Assembly (NCBI RefSeq): GCF_000523235.1 | Contig: NZ_CP006850.1 | Span: forward strand, 7,998,001 to 8,062,000 | Length of the DNA: 64,000 nucleotides | DNA from: Nocardia nova SH22a | GTDB lineage: Bacteria; Actinomycetota; Actinomycetes; Mycobacteriales; Mycobacteriaceae | Direction of reading: 5' to 3' | In this document: positions 33,801 through 38,981 of the stretch, in pieces | Numbering within the stretch: position 1 is the stretch's first letter | Layout of the letters: each line of letters begins with the position of its first letter | Made by a program: the position numbers and the translations under genes | Notes under the pieces: generated by a model | What the model saw: only the letters and a program-made list of their open reading frames with translations | Told to the model about the DNA's origin: nothing | Database searches by the model: none

Positions 33801-35834
33801 TCCGGCAACCCACAACGGCGACAGAAAGAACCGGAACCACAGCATTCAGGTACCGGTCCCGGACACCACGCCGACAACGACTCCCAACTCCCAGCCACAC
33901 CGCCTGCCGACCTGCCGAGTTATGACGCCGAGACAGCACGCGGCATCAAGCGGGCTCTGGCCTGGGAGATTTTCGATACCTACCACATCGATGTGCTCGG
34001 ACTCGAGAAGCTATCGGTTGCCGGGGCGCTGACGGTCCGGAACGCGATAATCGATCAGTATGACGAGATCTTCGAACTGTACAAGCACGGAATCACCCTA
34101 GATTCTTCGCTTGCCGAGCGAAAACCCCTACTCGAAGCACTGCGCGCGCCATCGAGCTTCAGGATCGACGTTTTGGCCGTCGCCTCGATCCACTCAAATC
34201 TCGACGGCCTCGCCACCCAACTGAAGATAGTTCCCGATCTGCGCCTGTTCATCCTCAACGAAGTGTTTTTCAAGGAGAGATACGGACAAGAATCTTTCGC
34301 CGCAGCGGACAACGGCTTCATACACCATCCGACAGGCAACGCTCTCTACACCGCAGTGCGGCACGAAATCGCACATCTCATGGACCCGAAGGGGCGGAGT
34401 GACGACCGACAGCAAAAGCTCGAATCATTCGAGGCAAAGGCATTCGGGTATCTCCTGACATATTTCGACTGCCTGAAGAACACGGAGCGATCGCGCCAGA
34501 ACGGAGAACTCGGCCACTGGACCGAAAACGATTCGAAAATTCTCGGAGAGTTTCCTTCCATTCCTGCGGACACCAGTTTTGAAGACTGGCTGAACCAGCT
34601 CGATGGGTACAGCAGAATAAAAAAGACCACACACCCGAACGACCCCTTATACGAAGCATTCCGGCATTGGCTGAATCAACCGAAGAACAAACCTGGGTTC
34701 GATATAGATATGTCCGAACTGGACCGCACCTATCCGAACGGAGACATCCCTCTGCCGGAAGTCTTCGCCAGGTGGTGGGAAAAGATCTCGGTGGACCCTT
34801 CGCAGCAGGCTCTGCTCTTGACGGACCTGTCACGCCACAAACAGGCCACGCGCAGCCAGAACTCCGAGCCACCTCCCAGATTCGGTAGCCGCGAGGTTTT
34901 CAACCCGATCGAAGCACTGGCGGAGGCGAATCTCGCCTTCGGTAGGAGCGCGCCCGCGGACTTCACAGACCCGGCCTACGCCCTGCAGGCACTGCTACGC
35001 GGACTCTCACCGGTAGAAGTTTGGCGTGATGCCGCCCGACGCAATGAGGTGGCGCGCCGACGGGCGGCGGACCACGGGGCAATCCCCGCCCCATCGAAAT
35101 CACACCCGGTCGTAGCCGCGGACGGCCCGGCAGCAAGACTCGCACGCGCCTGGCGTGCGAGCCCGGAACCCGATCAACAGGCGATACGCGCCGAACCCGG
35201 ATCATTTCAGGTGCCCCCGGGCAAGCCGTTCGTATACGACGAACTGGCGCGCCTCGTCGATCGACAGCGCGGCTTGTGGCTCGGTGTCGAACCGGACGCG
35301 GTCGTGACAGCCGGCGAACAGTCGGCAGCACAATTCGTCGAACACCACCATGTCCCGACCGGTGAGCTGGCGCAACAGATTCAGAAAATGGGTGACCTGG
35401 CCAGAGAGCGCATGCACCGACTGGAGTCGATCCACGACGCACTGACTACCCCCGGGATCTCCGACATGCTGGGGCTCGGCGAGTGGGCACGTGCGGGAGC
35501 CACCGGAGCCGAACTGGATCTGCCGCTATTGCGGCAGCGAATCGACGACATGGTGGCACGCGGCGCCGAGCACGACTTCGAGATGGCTCCGATCCTGTCC
35601 ACGACGAACATCGACGCGGTGGCTCGGATCGAGGCTGATCTGAGGCAGGCCAAGGCTCGGGCGGAGGAGTTGGCGATCACGGCCATCACGAAGTCGCCCG
35701 ACGGCATCCGATACAACGATCACAAATTCCGCACTGAATTACTCACGCGTGCGGATGATTACGACCGCGCCGCGGAGTTTCCTCTTGTACTCCTGCAGGT
35801 CGATCTATCCGGTCGGATACTCATCGAGCAATAG
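23844..35834 (+). CDS. Giant multidomain polymorphic-toxin-like protein (3,996 residues)
   Basis: One uninterrupted frame of about 12 kb from GTG 23844. In order, by eye: WXG100/CpnT-like helical N-terminus (about 1-330); low-complexity Glu/Pro/Ala linker (about 335-590); SecA-like DEAD helicase (about 600-1270; KPGEGKS 710-716, IDEMD 819-823); papain-fold domain with Cys1536 but no matching His; sigma-70-like segment (about 1815-2090); MFS-transporter-like segment (about 2199-2600); second papain-fold domain (Cys2613, His2691 or 2693, Asp2710); phosphotransferase/kinase-like domain (about 2790-3235; SGDITKEN, IGDP); zincin-like domain (about 3390-3650; HEIAH 3507-3511); helical C-terminus. 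The N-terminus and the protease/deamidase-type domains point to a type VII-linked or other contact-dependent toxin. GC content looks lower from about 30.7 to 34.7 kb than in the flanks, so later domains may have been acquired separately. A frame this long kept open argues for selection. Individual domain calls are by motif and pattern only. Confidence 0.75.
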   Translation: MPVDDSLFSRVVELRNTFESLPDMVRRPIEMVVFGGELPRADISALRRMAAELRAHCEELDGQSRDIKALLAQEDSVGELANQLLKALHSYEKGAAQLGGDVGTLADQAQAAANDAEKWLCVMFTFGIQLAWRIFSMVTSAMATGPAGVTAAAPTVDIMLVEGRGEVTAMRAALVGAIEEGAAKAAARLTAPGALRFATMLAKAAALPAAVDAGVQALQVATGDRTADIIGSDGSNPTGIDLKSIEVAALSGAGGAVGGMVAGKFAPMVFPRIGSSRLAMGLVHGTVGAISGLGAASLVAGWPQHYDQMLAPLLNGAFAGGVYSRSGAPTRTVDGGPFTPPDAFSAGHDAQAATPRRPVAVSAESKRVWEDAQKAWGPTAETTKTTGERGAARAEVEVETPAAEPHSRGEQGASVAPDRAGGRWPGEQARPASSDAAAARSGAHSETAAPVDRSSADKPVAAGKTTAPRSVDAVGETSPPPKLPAGTAPRPVGEVHEKTGVPSEHRPPQKTAHIPSGEHVAVADRAGNETSARPHPVAEGEAGSSGAREEHKSSGSEDRATAQRDSTAEPPGQESHEGSGRTEADGAETPAADQHSLSARDELSAAAADHDNLAEAAGVPRSARDMAVDLLIDFNQANADHVPENQRLSNLSDEALTAGLHGGDEHQSLLATMEIIRRGTISEKVPGGMVLRVEQAEAFYAMKSRPVEMKPGEGKSLVFMTAAIQRAVRHDSVLLVTTTDGLANREAVTYRKLLTGDDTEFADTHNLLSKYGIDVFRADQGEAGFGPITKGRPAIVVATGETVGHLCNAGKEPPRHALIDEMDGIIDRGEKQFLRSEGVEDPAPPETATEVFGAHDFLMKALADGTLSHEDFGLRRIAEHIDVHADGTPEYMYWYDGQPELTPGGRAKVEALPDGARWLEGMGASRLEAAAQGEFLVRNGVHYRMGAGKIVIIDQAEHSPQRNPKTSSESRWSAEPGKASLAQAIEAKEFRAAEARNESAEQHRVVVRADPTSAARIDSVQIYRVGRFFDEVTGASGTLTDLNPVLEKIYGLQEVHEVPRSRTQRLVEGQPDVVESTYLKLRTIAEYANEVRADGEGRFQQIQCHRDDLVARQVKALERAGVPREAIEAVDTERIIGWGADWEAQLQKVFDSAGEQGKILVINGQGRRGVDMSMSDAVKSKGGMHVWMTEAPEQSYIYEQGKNRTARNGERGSSQVVMSPQDGLIRNAMHLRGVRETVVLYETAVAAHTADPTPHNHEAVLAARQAVRDLVPELQQRALRHATAEFIRHHAGSTGNLTLTLAEADTGLYDQPDFTRPDEPTDQAARLAGLLGIPAPAVANQITELERNGATDPVHELLNRAGIAPATAEALRQHVGATAPAKARERAGLSDVDALIEMMPLRNRLADERGVPIADISGAEGMRVLDPLLTEARDALSAALGYPTASITPVIARDILGEVVADHLTATNTGQFAVGNDIDSAAAVSGPMSLDAENADTTDVTAAADADIVAAASQYLSTAALLDLVVQIHRRSPNSCVSNAVTGMRVLCPNNARRFEMPATRLRGHGRDVVREVFGAGLEKAESLEQVAESLKSRPGGISVLVYKWKDTRATGSADADDYMVLLVNDSDTVGEPNLVVVDLAVSRDGDTANDYGPKDLRNRRTLLNKAVGLDEWRREQKKFTDRMPVEKRLFETIEFDRDGNLVARRDAPAAETLPPPQRTSVPQALVDEINAAGAAQPVGSRPSENAADPPPSTPTQYTVREAGTVAGRYDTGAAGPASETPWRRRRSAAAHRTEKPAGTMPHALGKRETNPVRSRLDEHLTHSNIEEAVAVLRKEFAHKVFPWVRHNTQSPEVAREIFETACRRAIRDIGRIGDQDLEQWLVVNARELVSQHGAGTLSVATEPGRSAAAQPEVSTADLVAALRRSRIVQHLPPVVRVALGRDRETLQAVIDELAAGPRRLLELRFGLGMSVERTAEALGRTEGAVRTAQRGAFLRIARLLEERAGNQPFEVVLEALVHDLDAFTRCLTQLGPEQRAAVEGRLLRNVPTQELVKAYGPNHYATYYRAVRRLSGLLLDDVQARPGVVADRELVQRTSVPRAQAATAAQTGLPAFEMREIRANRAVAAHLRAGAPARRLPDFHPIPDPDSDLFGDLGTPARSGWLEARKASVALPVVNVTGGGHGRRKVDNEERLPEPRSSSLWRLLRNRPDIALRSSGQIGSELGTLLMESMMPYYVLSTAGPDAASWVRLIGTLPYLGGPIIAGIVAEHKPARPTMAAGEGLVILGTATQIFAITTGVGAVPLTMSLATAAMSAGAIFYGQASSKVFREMFGEENDEEFARFNNLQGYLPRIITGFGPMVATTAPLLAPVVNGISSAWNLATMRGMPTTSTTPLPSGKDLGNQVLKSAGEGFRALRRHILDITVNHLLTNFALGGESIYLSLEISNSPMPEWQKFAILTAMPLGSLLGGRIPTKLREKLDINTVLTAHIAGMAGVGLAEALTDNVAAVAPFWVAAWATLGAGNVSVGKYRNQKIPGDVYARASSVYEMVGRLASPLGGLAVGAGLLNLGMGPAQWISAGALTALTSGLVIRNVAKRRAAEPVAPPGLEVIRNCAIQVARVHRALGYDTGPEPDSADRRWNANDNWRITEESLGNQLRPFDTSGRSPVHEAAEIIANPKNKIDSAAVVVDGHIHYVVAVEGENGTETLIFDTLVEDADTVHVRNISGDENGENAWTASYDEFGNAFAAFWTSANGRPEPVGMGRGRLLQPTWFSNNGNLEPAFRPIMALRHRTHPVKLLGSLATEHDGHFEDLDPKEPIYVQANEELIAEFPALRHVLAPSDYRALGSDRGVVMPREVADALHDMAVRYGQRLEGTYKTVHLFSRYAILTEKDSSAIKRDLSVWPEIELHATSTRVAERMAVPPRVLLPRVLHIERDAQGKILWVIQERMEGSPVKGFDAHDIVPAIKEYRRILRAIPVMRKRELEVAEQAPPGVLLIPEDHPESGDTEGFYRMLMDHTEKVYQHYNNPEDPAMEPYRAMFRELHFPRSITEGLDPFIEDLRSSPFYVLSGDITKENVWRTHRGMVIGDPLGIYGPEAYESAVTMHRSPGNRSSLDTPITRETAAFLALLDVARALNDTLNLVQEAMSPEPDYDKLYDAARYINSGLGNANLAWGVGVTFPASPDEIARSALLQRVLRDVRAVVSDDKLANTIAAEAFARMDSTPGAVIAYALDLAANRSSETTDAERKGTSTPAPTPWQSRGGGLSTPDGGVEHFVPNPGLDELCAPSAKRTRRGAMPMHGEIPEGAIAFHHRPGGTPWSGNPQRRQKEPEPQHSGTGPGHHADNDSQLPATPPADLPSYDAETARGIKRALAWEIFDTYHIDVLGLEKLSVAGALTVRNAIIDQYDEIFELYKHGITLDSSLAERKPLLEALRAPSSFRIDVLAVASIHSNLDGLATQLKIVPDLRLFILNEVFFKERYGQESFAAADNGFIHHPTGNALYTAVRHEIAHLMDPKGRSDDRQQKLESFEAKAFGYLLTYFDCLKNTERSRQNGELGHWTENDSKILGEFPSIPADTSFEDWLNQLDGYSRIKKTTHPNDPLYEAFRHWLNQPKNKPGFDIDMSELDRTYPNGDIPLPEVFARWWEKISVDPSQQALLLTDLSRHKQATRSQNSEPPPRFGSREVFNPIEALAEANLAFGRSAPADFTDPAYALQALLRGLSPVEVWRDAARRNEVARRRAADHGAIPAPSKSHPVVAADGPAARLARAWRASPEPDQQAIRAEPGSFQVPPGKPFVYDELARLVDRQRGLWLGVEPDAVVTAGEQSAAQFVEHHHVPTGELAQQIQKMGDLARERMHRLESIHDALTTPGISDMLGLGEWARAGATGAELDLPLLRQRIDDMVARGAEHDFEMAPILSTTNIDAVARIEADLRQAKARAEELAITAITKSPDGIRYNDHKFRTELLTRADDYDRAAEFPLVLLQVDLSGRILIEQ
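25641..27653 (+). other. Domain: SecA-like ATPase
   Basis: Residues about 600-1270. SecA-type helicase motifs: Walker A KPGEGKS (710-716), Walker B IDEMD (819-823), the second-half motif NGQGRRGVDMS (from Asn1163) comparable to SecA's AGRGTDI, and QGKNRTARNG (1200-1209) comparable to SecA's QLRGRSGRQG. The preprotein-crosslinking and C-terminal zinc regions are not evident. Confidence 0.7.
28386..28943 (+). other. Domain: papain-fold (Tox-PL-like), probably inactive
   Basis: Residues about 1515-1700. RSPNSCVSNAVTGMRVL supplies the nucleophile Cys1536. Where the family has G-H-x-F-N-x-V, this protein has D-D-Y-M-V-L-L-V (1617-1624), so the catalytic His is missing. The Asp in the next strand (VVVDLA) is kept. 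Confidence 0.5.
29286..30113 (+). other. Domain: ECF sigma-factor-like segment
   Basis: Residues about 1815-2090. A region 2-like part (LRKEFAHKVFPWVRHNTQS, REIFETACRRA, LEQWLVVNARELV) and a region 4-like helix-turn-helix (1960-1996: RRLLELRFGLGMSVERTAEA, LGRTEGAVRTAQRGAFLRIARLL). A further helical repeat (LTQLGPEQRAAVEGRL ... AYYRAVRRL-like) follows. Confidence 0.6.
30438..31643 (+). other. Domain: MFS-transporter-like membrane segment
   Basis: Residues about 2199-2600. About ten to twelve hydrophobic helices with MFS-like sequence (SLWRLLRNRPDIALRSSGQI, GTLPYLGGPIIAGIVAE, LTAMPLGSLLGGRIPTKLRE, YEMVGRLASPLGGLAVGAG). An integral membrane transporter fold inside a toxin-like chain is unusual. 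Confidence 0.6.
31656..32153 (+). other. Domain: papain-fold (Tox-PL-like), triad apparently complete
   Basis: Residues about 2605-2770. IRNCAIQVARVHRALGYD gives Cys2613, GHIHYVVAVE gives His2691/2693 and LIFDTLV gives Asp2710, in the order and spacing of papain-like toxin proteases and glutamine deamidases. Confidence 0.5.
32211..33548 (+). other. Domain: phosphotransferase/kinase-like
   Basis: Residues about 2790-3235. ILWVIQERMEGSPV resembles a kinase hinge. LSGDITKENVWR (Asp3071, Asn3076) and VIGDPLG (Asp3088) resemble the HGDxxxxN and IDW/DxG motifs of aminoglycoside-phosphotransferase-like kinases, with Ser in place of His. Confidence 0.4.
34011..34793 (+). other. Domain: zincin metalloprotease-like
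   Basis: Residues about 3390-3650. YTAVRHEIAHLMD holds H3507-E-I-A-H3511; Glu3530 in SFEAKAFGY, 19 residues past the second His, is a plausible third zinc ligand as in gluzincins (lethal-factor-like). Confidence 0.5.
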
Positions 35835-35897
35835 TCGATCACCTCACGCAGCACACTCGGCGCCATGTTGTAGGCCCACGTGGTCAACGTGACGCCA

Positions 35898-35930
35898 GGC
35901 TATGCGCGAACACCCCTCCTGCGCATAGCC
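35898..35930 (+). terminator. Hairpin after the giant gene
   Basis: GGCTATGCGC pairs perfectly with GCGCATAGCC across a 13-base loop, 64 bases after the stop of the giant gene. There is no T-run. The surrounding 35835-36110 stretch holds no supportable gene. Confidence 0.45.
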
Positions 35931-36119
35931 ATTGCCGTTCGGTGTCGACGCGCGCCACCGCTTTCCCGGTGTGGACGACACGACCGGACCGACGAGCGAC
36001 GACGGTGAGGGCGGCGTTGACACCGGAATCGGGCTGCAACCCGAGTATGTCGAATTCTGAACCGTCGACTTATCTGGAGTGAGCGGTTCCGGTCGGGGTC
36101 AGCTGCCTCGTAACGTGCC

Positions 36120-36318
36120 GCAGGAGGCTGGGTGGGTTGACTCGTGAACCGTCTGTCGCCCTCGCAGGTTGACTTGCCCGTGATGTGTCGCCCCGCCCCG
36201 GTCTCCGTTCACGGTCTGACTCGACAGAGGTGTGACGACGAACCGCTGCGTGAAGTTCTGGAAGTCGACATGCCGGCCGTGGATTCTCTGCCCGGCGACG
36301 ACAAGGACCGAAGACCTG
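36120..36318 (+). ncRNA. Candidate bridge-RNA region of the IS110 element
   Basis: In IS110 elements such as IS621 the non-coding stretch beside the recombinase gene is transcribed into a bridge RNA that pairs with target and donor DNA. The 200 bases upstream of this recombinase are gene-free and contain several short inverted repeats. The RNA itself and its guide loops cannot be defined from the sequence alone. Confidence 0.25.
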
Positions 36319-37380
36319 ATGATGCTGATCGGCATCGACCCGCACAAGTCCAGCCACACCGCGACGGTGATCGAACCGTCGACCAATTCTGATCTCGGCT
36401 CGATCCGGATCGATGCCAGCAACAACGGATATCGCCAGTTGCTGGCGTGGGCACGACAGTGGCCGAAACGTCGGTGGGCGGTGGAAAACGCGGAAGGCCT
36501 CGGGCACCACCTGGCGCTGTGGCTGGTCGCCATGGGCGAGGCAGTCGTTGACGTTGCGCCGGCCGCGACCGCGCGGGTGCGGCAGCTTTCGCGTGGCGGC
36601 CGCCGGAAGAACGACCGTATCGACGCGGCTGCGGCGGCGTGTGTCGCAGCGTTACACGGCGATGCACGTCCGGTGCGTGCCGAAACCCACACCGATTCGC
36701 TGGCCCTTCTCGACGAACGGCGAAAGAACCTGTCTGAGAAGCGAACTCGATCGGTCAACCAGCTCCACGCACTGCTGCGAGAATTGCTGCCCGGCGGGGC
36801 GCCGACAAGCCTGACCGCCACCGCCGCCGCGGCCATCCTTCGCAATCTGCGGCCGGTCACGCCCACCGATCAGGTGCGTAAATCACTCGCCAAGGATCTC
36901 GTCTCCGATATCAAGCGTAACGACACCCAGCTCGCCGAGAACTCCGCGGCCATGGACGAGTTGCTCGACCGGCACGGCACCTCGCTGCGAACCATCGCCG
37001 GCATCGGCCCGGTGATGGCCGCACGCATCATCGGTCGCACCGGCCCGGCAACCCGGTTCCCGACCGCAGCAGCGTATGCCAACTACACCGGAGTCGCGCC
37101 GGTCGAGATCGCCAGCGCAGACTCGGTTCGCCACCGCTTGTCTCGCTACGGCGATCGGGAACTCAACTCGGCCCTGCACACGATCGCCATGGTCCAGATC
37201 CGCATGCGCGGGAGCCGTGGCCGCGTCTATTACGAGAAGAAGATCGCGGAGGGAAAATCACCGAAAGAAGCCAGACGGTGCCTCAAAAGACGCCTGGCCG
37301 ACCTGTGCTGGCGAACCATGATCCGGGACGAAAGACGCACAGCCACAACCCTACCCATCGATCATCCAGACACGGCTTGA
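36319..37380 (+). CDS. IS110-family DEDD recombinase/transposase
   Basis: 353 residues from the double ATG at 36319 (MMLIGIDPHK). The N-terminal RuvC-like DEDD part shows IGIDPHKSSH (first Asp), WAVENAEGLG (Glu) and KNDRIDAAAAA (Asp pair). The C-terminal transposase_20 part has RTIAGIGPVMAARIIGRTGPATRF and the conserved YANYTGVAPVE.. region with the catalytic Ser in the S-A-D-S stretch. No frameshift is seen, so it may be active. The upstream in-frame codons to 36232 belong to the non-coding left end. Confidence 0.85.
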   Translation: MMLIGIDPHKSSHTATVIEPSTNSDLGSIRIDASNNGYRQLLAWARQWPKRRWAVENAEGLGHHLALWLVAMGEAVVDVAPAATARVRQLSRGGRRKNDRIDAAAAACVAALHGDARPVRAETHTDSLALLDERRKNLSEKRTRSVNQLHALLRELLPGGAPTSLTATAAAAILRNLRPVTPTDQVRKSLAKDLVSDIKRNDTQLAENSAAMDELLDRHGTSLRTIAGIGPVMAARIIGRTGPATRFPTAAAYANYTGVAPVEIASADSVRHRLSRYGDRELNSALHTIAMVQIRMRGSRGRVYYEKKIAEGKSPKEARRCLKRRLADLCWRTMIRDERRTATTLPIDHPDTA

Positions 37381-37413
37381 CAAATACAGAGGTATCACGG
37401 GTAAGACCGTGTC

Positions 37414-37533
37414 TCATGTCGCTGATTTCGCCAGCTTTTTGTAGCAGGTCAGTGCCGCGCCGAGGGGGAGGAAACCGAGGAAGTGGGTGGCCTTGCGGTC
37501 GTAGCGGGCATTGAGCCGGTGGTAGCCAGTGAG
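37414..37533 (-). pseudogene. IS5-family transposase C-terminal fragment
   Basis: The minus strand reads YHRLNARYDRKATHFLGFLP then LGAALTCYKKLAKSAT and stop, the typical end of an IS5/IS4-type DDE transposase. Nothing upstream continues it; it is fused to the truncated integrase. GTAAGACCGTGTCTCA beside it (37401-37416) may be part of the element end. Confidence 0.55.
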
Positions 37534-37559
37534 CCAGGAGATCGTCCACACGAAGCCTG

Positions 37560-38312
37560 CGCCGGGTGGCGTGTCCGGTGTTGATCAGGTACCGGGTTTC
37601 CAGACCGTGGATCTCGCCGGAGCGCATCCCGGTGTAGCGCTTGGTGATCTCCCAAACGAACTCGTCGTCACGTCCGGACGGCAGCGCCATACGCTCGGCG
37701 ACCAGCAACGCCTGCAATCCGGTGATCAGAGAACCGGACGGGCGTCGGCTGGGCACGCGGGACGTGCGGCGCCCGCGCCCGCGCCTCTTGGTGGCAGGGT
37801 TGACGGTGATCAATTTGTCGACGACACAAGCGTCTTCGAGGACGGTGTGCAGCAGCCCTCGCCACTGCGTGATGCTGGATCTCTCATGACCGGCGAGGAG
37901 TTCTCTGCGTTGCCACCCTGCGATTGCATCGGCGTCGATCCGGTTCAGGGGCGTCTCGCCGAAGAACGGAAGCAGGTGGCACTCCAGATACGACTTGTAG
38001 GTGTGCACGGTGGTCAGCAAGATCCAGGCGCAGGTACCAGCGCTCGGCATAGTCGGAGAACAATTCGTCGCCCGGGCAACTCACTTCCGCTGAACCAGCA
38101 CTCGATGCCGCTCCCGAAGAGGGCTCGGGTATCGAATACTGTTGCCGCAGTTCATATTCAATCTCCGCACGATCGGCAGCATGTTTGGCGTCGGAGTCGT
38201 GGCCGAACCTGACCACCCGACCTGTCATCGGGTCTTTCAGCGTCAGATACGCACCCGGCGCGATGCGGTATCGCGCTTCGAAGTACCCATTTCGAGGTTT
38301 GGCGTGCCCCAT
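37560..38312 (-). pseudogene. Tyrosine integrase, frameshifted and truncated
   Basis: The N-terminal piece (38312 down to about 38040: MGHAKPRNGYFEARYRIAPG ... ELFSDYAERWYLRLDL) resembles the arm-binding start of actinobacterial integrases. The reading then shifts frame to continue as TVHTYKSYLECHLLPFFGET ... YTGMRSGEIHGLE, the core-binding region and first catalytic-Arg motif (TGMRSGE). The His/Arg/Tyr active-site half is gone, replaced by the IS5-like fragment. This was probably the island's integrase. Confidence 0.65.
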
Positions 38313-38763
38313 AAGGCGGGGCCCTCCTGGCGTCGCAGCGCTGTCAGCGCATCAAGGATGAGGACTGGCAACACCGCGCTCCACAAACACGGAACACACG
38401 GCTGCTGCCGATCACGCCGATCTCGCTCCTCCGACGCCCCTGCGATGGACCACACGCAGGCACATACACCGCCAGGCTCGGCGTGGCGACACTCCGAAGA
38501 AACGAAAAATCCGAAAGCGCCTCGGGTAAAAGATCAGCAATCGGACGGGTGGATGCGAACGAACGACACCATTGTCGGCACGGCCAGTCACGGAGGACCG
38601 CGCCGACAAGTGCGGATTCACACACGGACTCCAGAGACTCGCAGCGGAACCGATTGAGACAGAGGCGAAGAGGCCTTCCGGATCACTTCCCAAATTTTCC
38701 CAACGGCATCAGTCGCGGGAAGATCCGCTACGACATCTGAGTGAGAAGTGCCGGTACCAGGCT

Positions 38764-38806
38764 GAATACTCAAAGTTATTGGGCCACAAGGCCGTAACTC
38801 GAATCA
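38764..38806 (+). pseudogene. Tyrosine recombinase C-terminal fragment abutting the tRNA copy
   Basis: The plus strand reads EYSKLLGHKAVT, the LLGHxxVxTT motif near the C-terminus of phage integrases, and ends at the truncated tRNA-Gly sequence. Phage integrase genes often end next to the attachment core, so this may mark the end of an element. It lies on the opposite strand to the larger integrase pseudogene. Confidence 0.4.
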
Positions 38807-38807
38807 G

Positions 38808-38884
38808 TACCACTAAACTACACCGGCGCTGCGGACGTTTCACGCCCGCTGAGAAGATATCAGACAGGTTAGGTGGATACGCAA
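38808..38884 (-). repeat. Truncated tRNA-Gly 5' end with promoter (att-like site)
   Basis: 38808-38827 equals the first 20 bases of the tRNA-Gly at 16837-16907. Upstream on the minus strand TTGCGT (38879-38884) and TATCTT (38854-38859) are 19 bases apart, as at the intact tRNA. The intervening bases differ, so this is a diverged, separate copy of the promoter and 5' end. Confidence 0.65.
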
Positions 38885-38981
38885 CTTCCCAGGTAGAGGG
38901 AGTGGTCAGCCGCGGTGACGAAGCCCGGGGCGAGACGCTGATGCACCGCGCCGGAGTGACGCAATGCGGCCCGCGTGGGTG

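Larger units (their letters stand above)
36111..37400 (+). mobile_element. IS110-family insertion sequence (ends approximate)
   Basis: One full-length IS110-type recombinase gene with about 200 bases of non-coding sequence before it. IS110 elements have no conspicuous terminal inverted repeats and make no simple target duplication, so the limits given are estimates. Confidence 0.55.
16888..38827. mobile_element. Putative integrative island between tRNA-Gly and a truncated tRNA-Gly copy
   Basis: The 20 bases TACCACTAAACTACACCGGC (5' end of the tRNA gene on the minus strand) occur at 16888-16907 and again at 38808-38827, and upstream tRNA promoter elements follow both. Between them lie three tyrosine-recombinase remnants, an IS110 element, an IS5-like fragment, a terpene cluster and the giant toxin-like gene. 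No intact integrase remains, so the island is probably fixed. Alternatives: two independent tRNA genes, one decayed, or a composite of several insertions. Confidence 0.5.
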
